Source: Lasioglossum baleicum
Lineage: Eukaryota > Arthropoda > Insecta > Hymenoptera > Halictidae
Direction of reading: 5' to 3'
Assembly: GCF_051020765.1 (NCBI RefSeq)
Contig: NC_134943.1
Location: 4,526,001 to 4,590,000, forward strand
Length of the DNA stretch: 64,000 nucleotides
Shown piece after piece: positions 61,989-64,000 of this stretch (positions are counted from its first letter, which is position 1; each line of letters starts with the position of its first letter). The notes under the pieces were generated by a model. That model saw nothing but the letters and a program-made list of their open reading frames with translations. It was not told the origin of the DNA and ran no database searches. The position numbers and the translations under genes are program-made.

Positions 61989-64000
61989 ATGGAGGATCTC
62001 ACAGTCGAAGTATGCGGCGAAAACGGAGCATATTATAAGGTTCGTTCTGTGAAAAGTATACAAAAAACCGGGCGGAAGATTGAGGCCGTGGATAGACCAA
62101 CTCACGGCCCATGGCGCGGTTATAATCTCACAAAAGGGACGCCCGTACTTCGCGAAAGCGCGGCCGTCAAATGTTCGCGAGGTAACGCGGCTTCCTCCGA
62201 CGCCATGTCTCGTTTGACAGGGCGTGATTTTCGTCAGCTTTTAATGTTACGATTCGCCTCGACGCTTTCCCGATTCACGAGAACGCATTCCCTTTCTATC
62301 GAAATTCTAGAAACGCTACTCTCGTGGGTACCCCGACTGCATTGCAATATTATGTCCGATTGTCTGTCTTATGCCACTCGCTGCACATCTAATTTCTGGA
62401 TGAGTATCTTTTACATGCATCGTATTTCATTTTTTTTTAGGGCTTTGTCACCGATGTCTTTGAGGACGAGGTTATGGTACAGTTCGAAAATGAGTAAGTC
62501 TCTTCCATGCTCCTCCAACAACAATTTCAATATCAGTACCTCCATGGTCCACTATGATTACAAACTATACGTTAATACAAACAGAGCTTTTTGGTCGCCA
62601 GGAATTCGATTGTTTTTATCAATCACACTTCCGATAGCTACACGCGTGGCAACGAAACATTTATAAGTTCAATAGATGTCGAATGTTTCTTGTGTGTACC
62701 TATGTAGTTTATAATCTTCTGATGTATTTTTTTATTTACTGCTTTAGTTCTAAGTACCTATAATAAATGAGCTTTCGTAATGTTCATAAAGTGCTACGAA
62801 GGATCGTTGAAATTTATTGTAGTACTTCTCAGGATCTGTATTCTTATGATTTAGTTTGTATGAAGGTGTAACACATTCGTGCTTGTGTTTAATGTTTACT
62901 GATACCATAAAACTCGGGGCTTGAAATTGAATACAATAATATTTATAAGAAATTATTATATAACTATAATACACATAGTATAAAACCATTGTTTGAATCA
63001 TTTAAATATTTCAATAGTTAAGATATATATAATATATCATCTTTATCGTAAAAAATTATAATTTTATATAATTACAATATGGGTTTATTTACATATATAT
63101 TGGAATTTTTTATCCATGTAAAAAGTATTGCAATATTGTGCAACATATTAAAAACTATTCACGCGCATCTGTTTTGCATAATATAATAATACATATTATT
63201 TTCCATTTCTAGTTGGCAACAAGAGTCAAAGTTTCCATTTGCTCAAGTACGTCTACCTCCAAAAGATGGTCCCAAAGCCGAATTTGTTGAGAATCAAGAA
63301 ATCGAAGTATTTTCTAGGTCCAATGATCACGAACATTGTGGATGGTGGAAAGCAATCATTAAGGTTAGTAACAGTACATTTCACTTTTTGTGCGATACTT
63401 CTAGAAAAGACTATCTACCTAATTTGTATTAATGTTTGAATTGATTATTGAATGTTGAATCTAGGTACGCACATTAAAATTCTTGCATATTAATCCTTTC
63501 TAGTCATGAATTACTCATTAGTGTACTTCCCATTCATCTGACGATTTTTATGCGGAACATTTATTTATACGCTTCTGTGCAATGTTATGTTTCATATGAA
63601 CAATAGATAAATGTTATGAAAATGTTTTACATGATTCCATAGCCACTCTAATGTCAATGCAGTTAAGAATGATCGAATTGTATTTCATATTCAAATGGAT
63701 GAATATCTCAGCTTATAACCGCTACAAGAAACAAACTTGCCTGGGAATATCCTAGCTTAGAACTAGAAAGGGTTAAAATGCTGCACAAATGGTTATTAAA
63801 ATTGTATATTAACAAATTATCTCAAAATTAAATAAACAAATTTTTGTTTTATATATCAAAATTGATGTTTCAGATGAGCAAAGGTGGTTTTCAAGTAGTC
63901 GAATATACCGGATGGGAATGTGCTTATACTGAAATTGTAGCTAGCGAGCGACTGAGGGCTAAAAATCCTAATCCCCCTATTGATAAAAATACATTTCACA
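61989..64000 (+). CDS. Fmr1: Fragile X RNA-binding protein, N-terminal part (runs off the window)
   Basis: Exons 61989-62039, 62441-62493, 63213-63363 and 63874-64000 (cut by the edge) join in frame. They encode MEDLTVEVCGENGAYYK, GFVTDVFEDEVMVQFENDW, FPFAQVRLPPKDGPKAEFVE, HEHCGWWKAIIK and GGFQVVEYTGWECAYTEIV then ASERLRAKNPNPP. These are the tandem Tudor/Agenet domains of the FMR1/FXR family, with the same exon breaks as I recall for vertebrate FMR1. The protein binds mRNA through KH and RGG regions that lie outside the window, and represses or regulates translation in neurons and germ line. Insects generally have a single gene for the three vertebrate paralogues. The chosen ATG has a strong context (AAGATGG); an in-frame ATG at 61,875 could extend the protein. 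Confidence 0.95.

Overview
The window looks like nuclear DNA of an insect, most probably a hymenopteran (bee, wasp or ant). Coding exons are short and spliced with GT/AG introns, intergenic DNA is AT-rich, and four recognisable metazoan genes are embedded in long stretches full of small decayed DNA transposons. Several of these (mariner, hAT and TTAA/piggyBac types) look like types I recall from hymenopteran genomes. That placement is inference; no species call is possible from the sequence alone.

Layout. (1) 1-22,400: no convincing protein gene. It holds a GA-rich possible 5'UTR exon at the left edge, a TATA-containing GC-rich block near 11.6-12.2 kb, and many MITE-like elements. (2) 22,446-40,829 (+): a multi-exon zona pellucida (ZP) domain membrane protein. 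Six exons from 35,384 to the stop join in frame, and a possible signal-peptide exon sits at 22,446-22,655. (3) 40,830-44,604: tail-to-tail 3' flank shared with the next gene. (4) 44,605-50,174 (-): a second ZP protein, very like dusky-like/miniature, in two coding exons. The first encodes the signal peptide and was found here by matching splice phase. (5) 50,215-57,548: upstream DNA of that gene, with a CpG-rich block at 53.6-54.4 kb, then AT-rich 3' flank of WDR44. (6) 57,549-61,588 (-): a complete six-exon WDR44 (Rab11-binding WD40 protein) of 1013 residues. (7) 61,989-64,000 (+): the first four coding exons of Fmr1, head-to-head with WDR44 across about 400 bp and running off the right edge.

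How the genes relate. The two ZP proteins share the same plan: signal peptide, ZP domain, furin-type basic site, transmembrane helix and short tail. They face each other 3' to 3', so they are probably an ancient duplicated pair that acts in apical extracellular matrix and cuticle shaping. WDR44 (recycling endosomes, Rab11, VAP contact through an FFAT motif) and Fmr1 (RNA-binding translational regulator) are functionally unrelated but probably share a divergent promoter.

The most unusual structure is a palindrome of about 510 bp, inside the intron before the last exon of the plus-strand ZP gene, that carries two near-full-length 5S rRNA-like genes in opposite orientation. Other items worth a second look are two nested TTAA-type MITEs, two inverted copies of one palindromic MITE family 4 kb apart, two hAT-type MITEs with visible 8-bp duplications, a mariner transposase remnant, and an in-frame upstream ATG that would extend Fmr1 by 38 residues.
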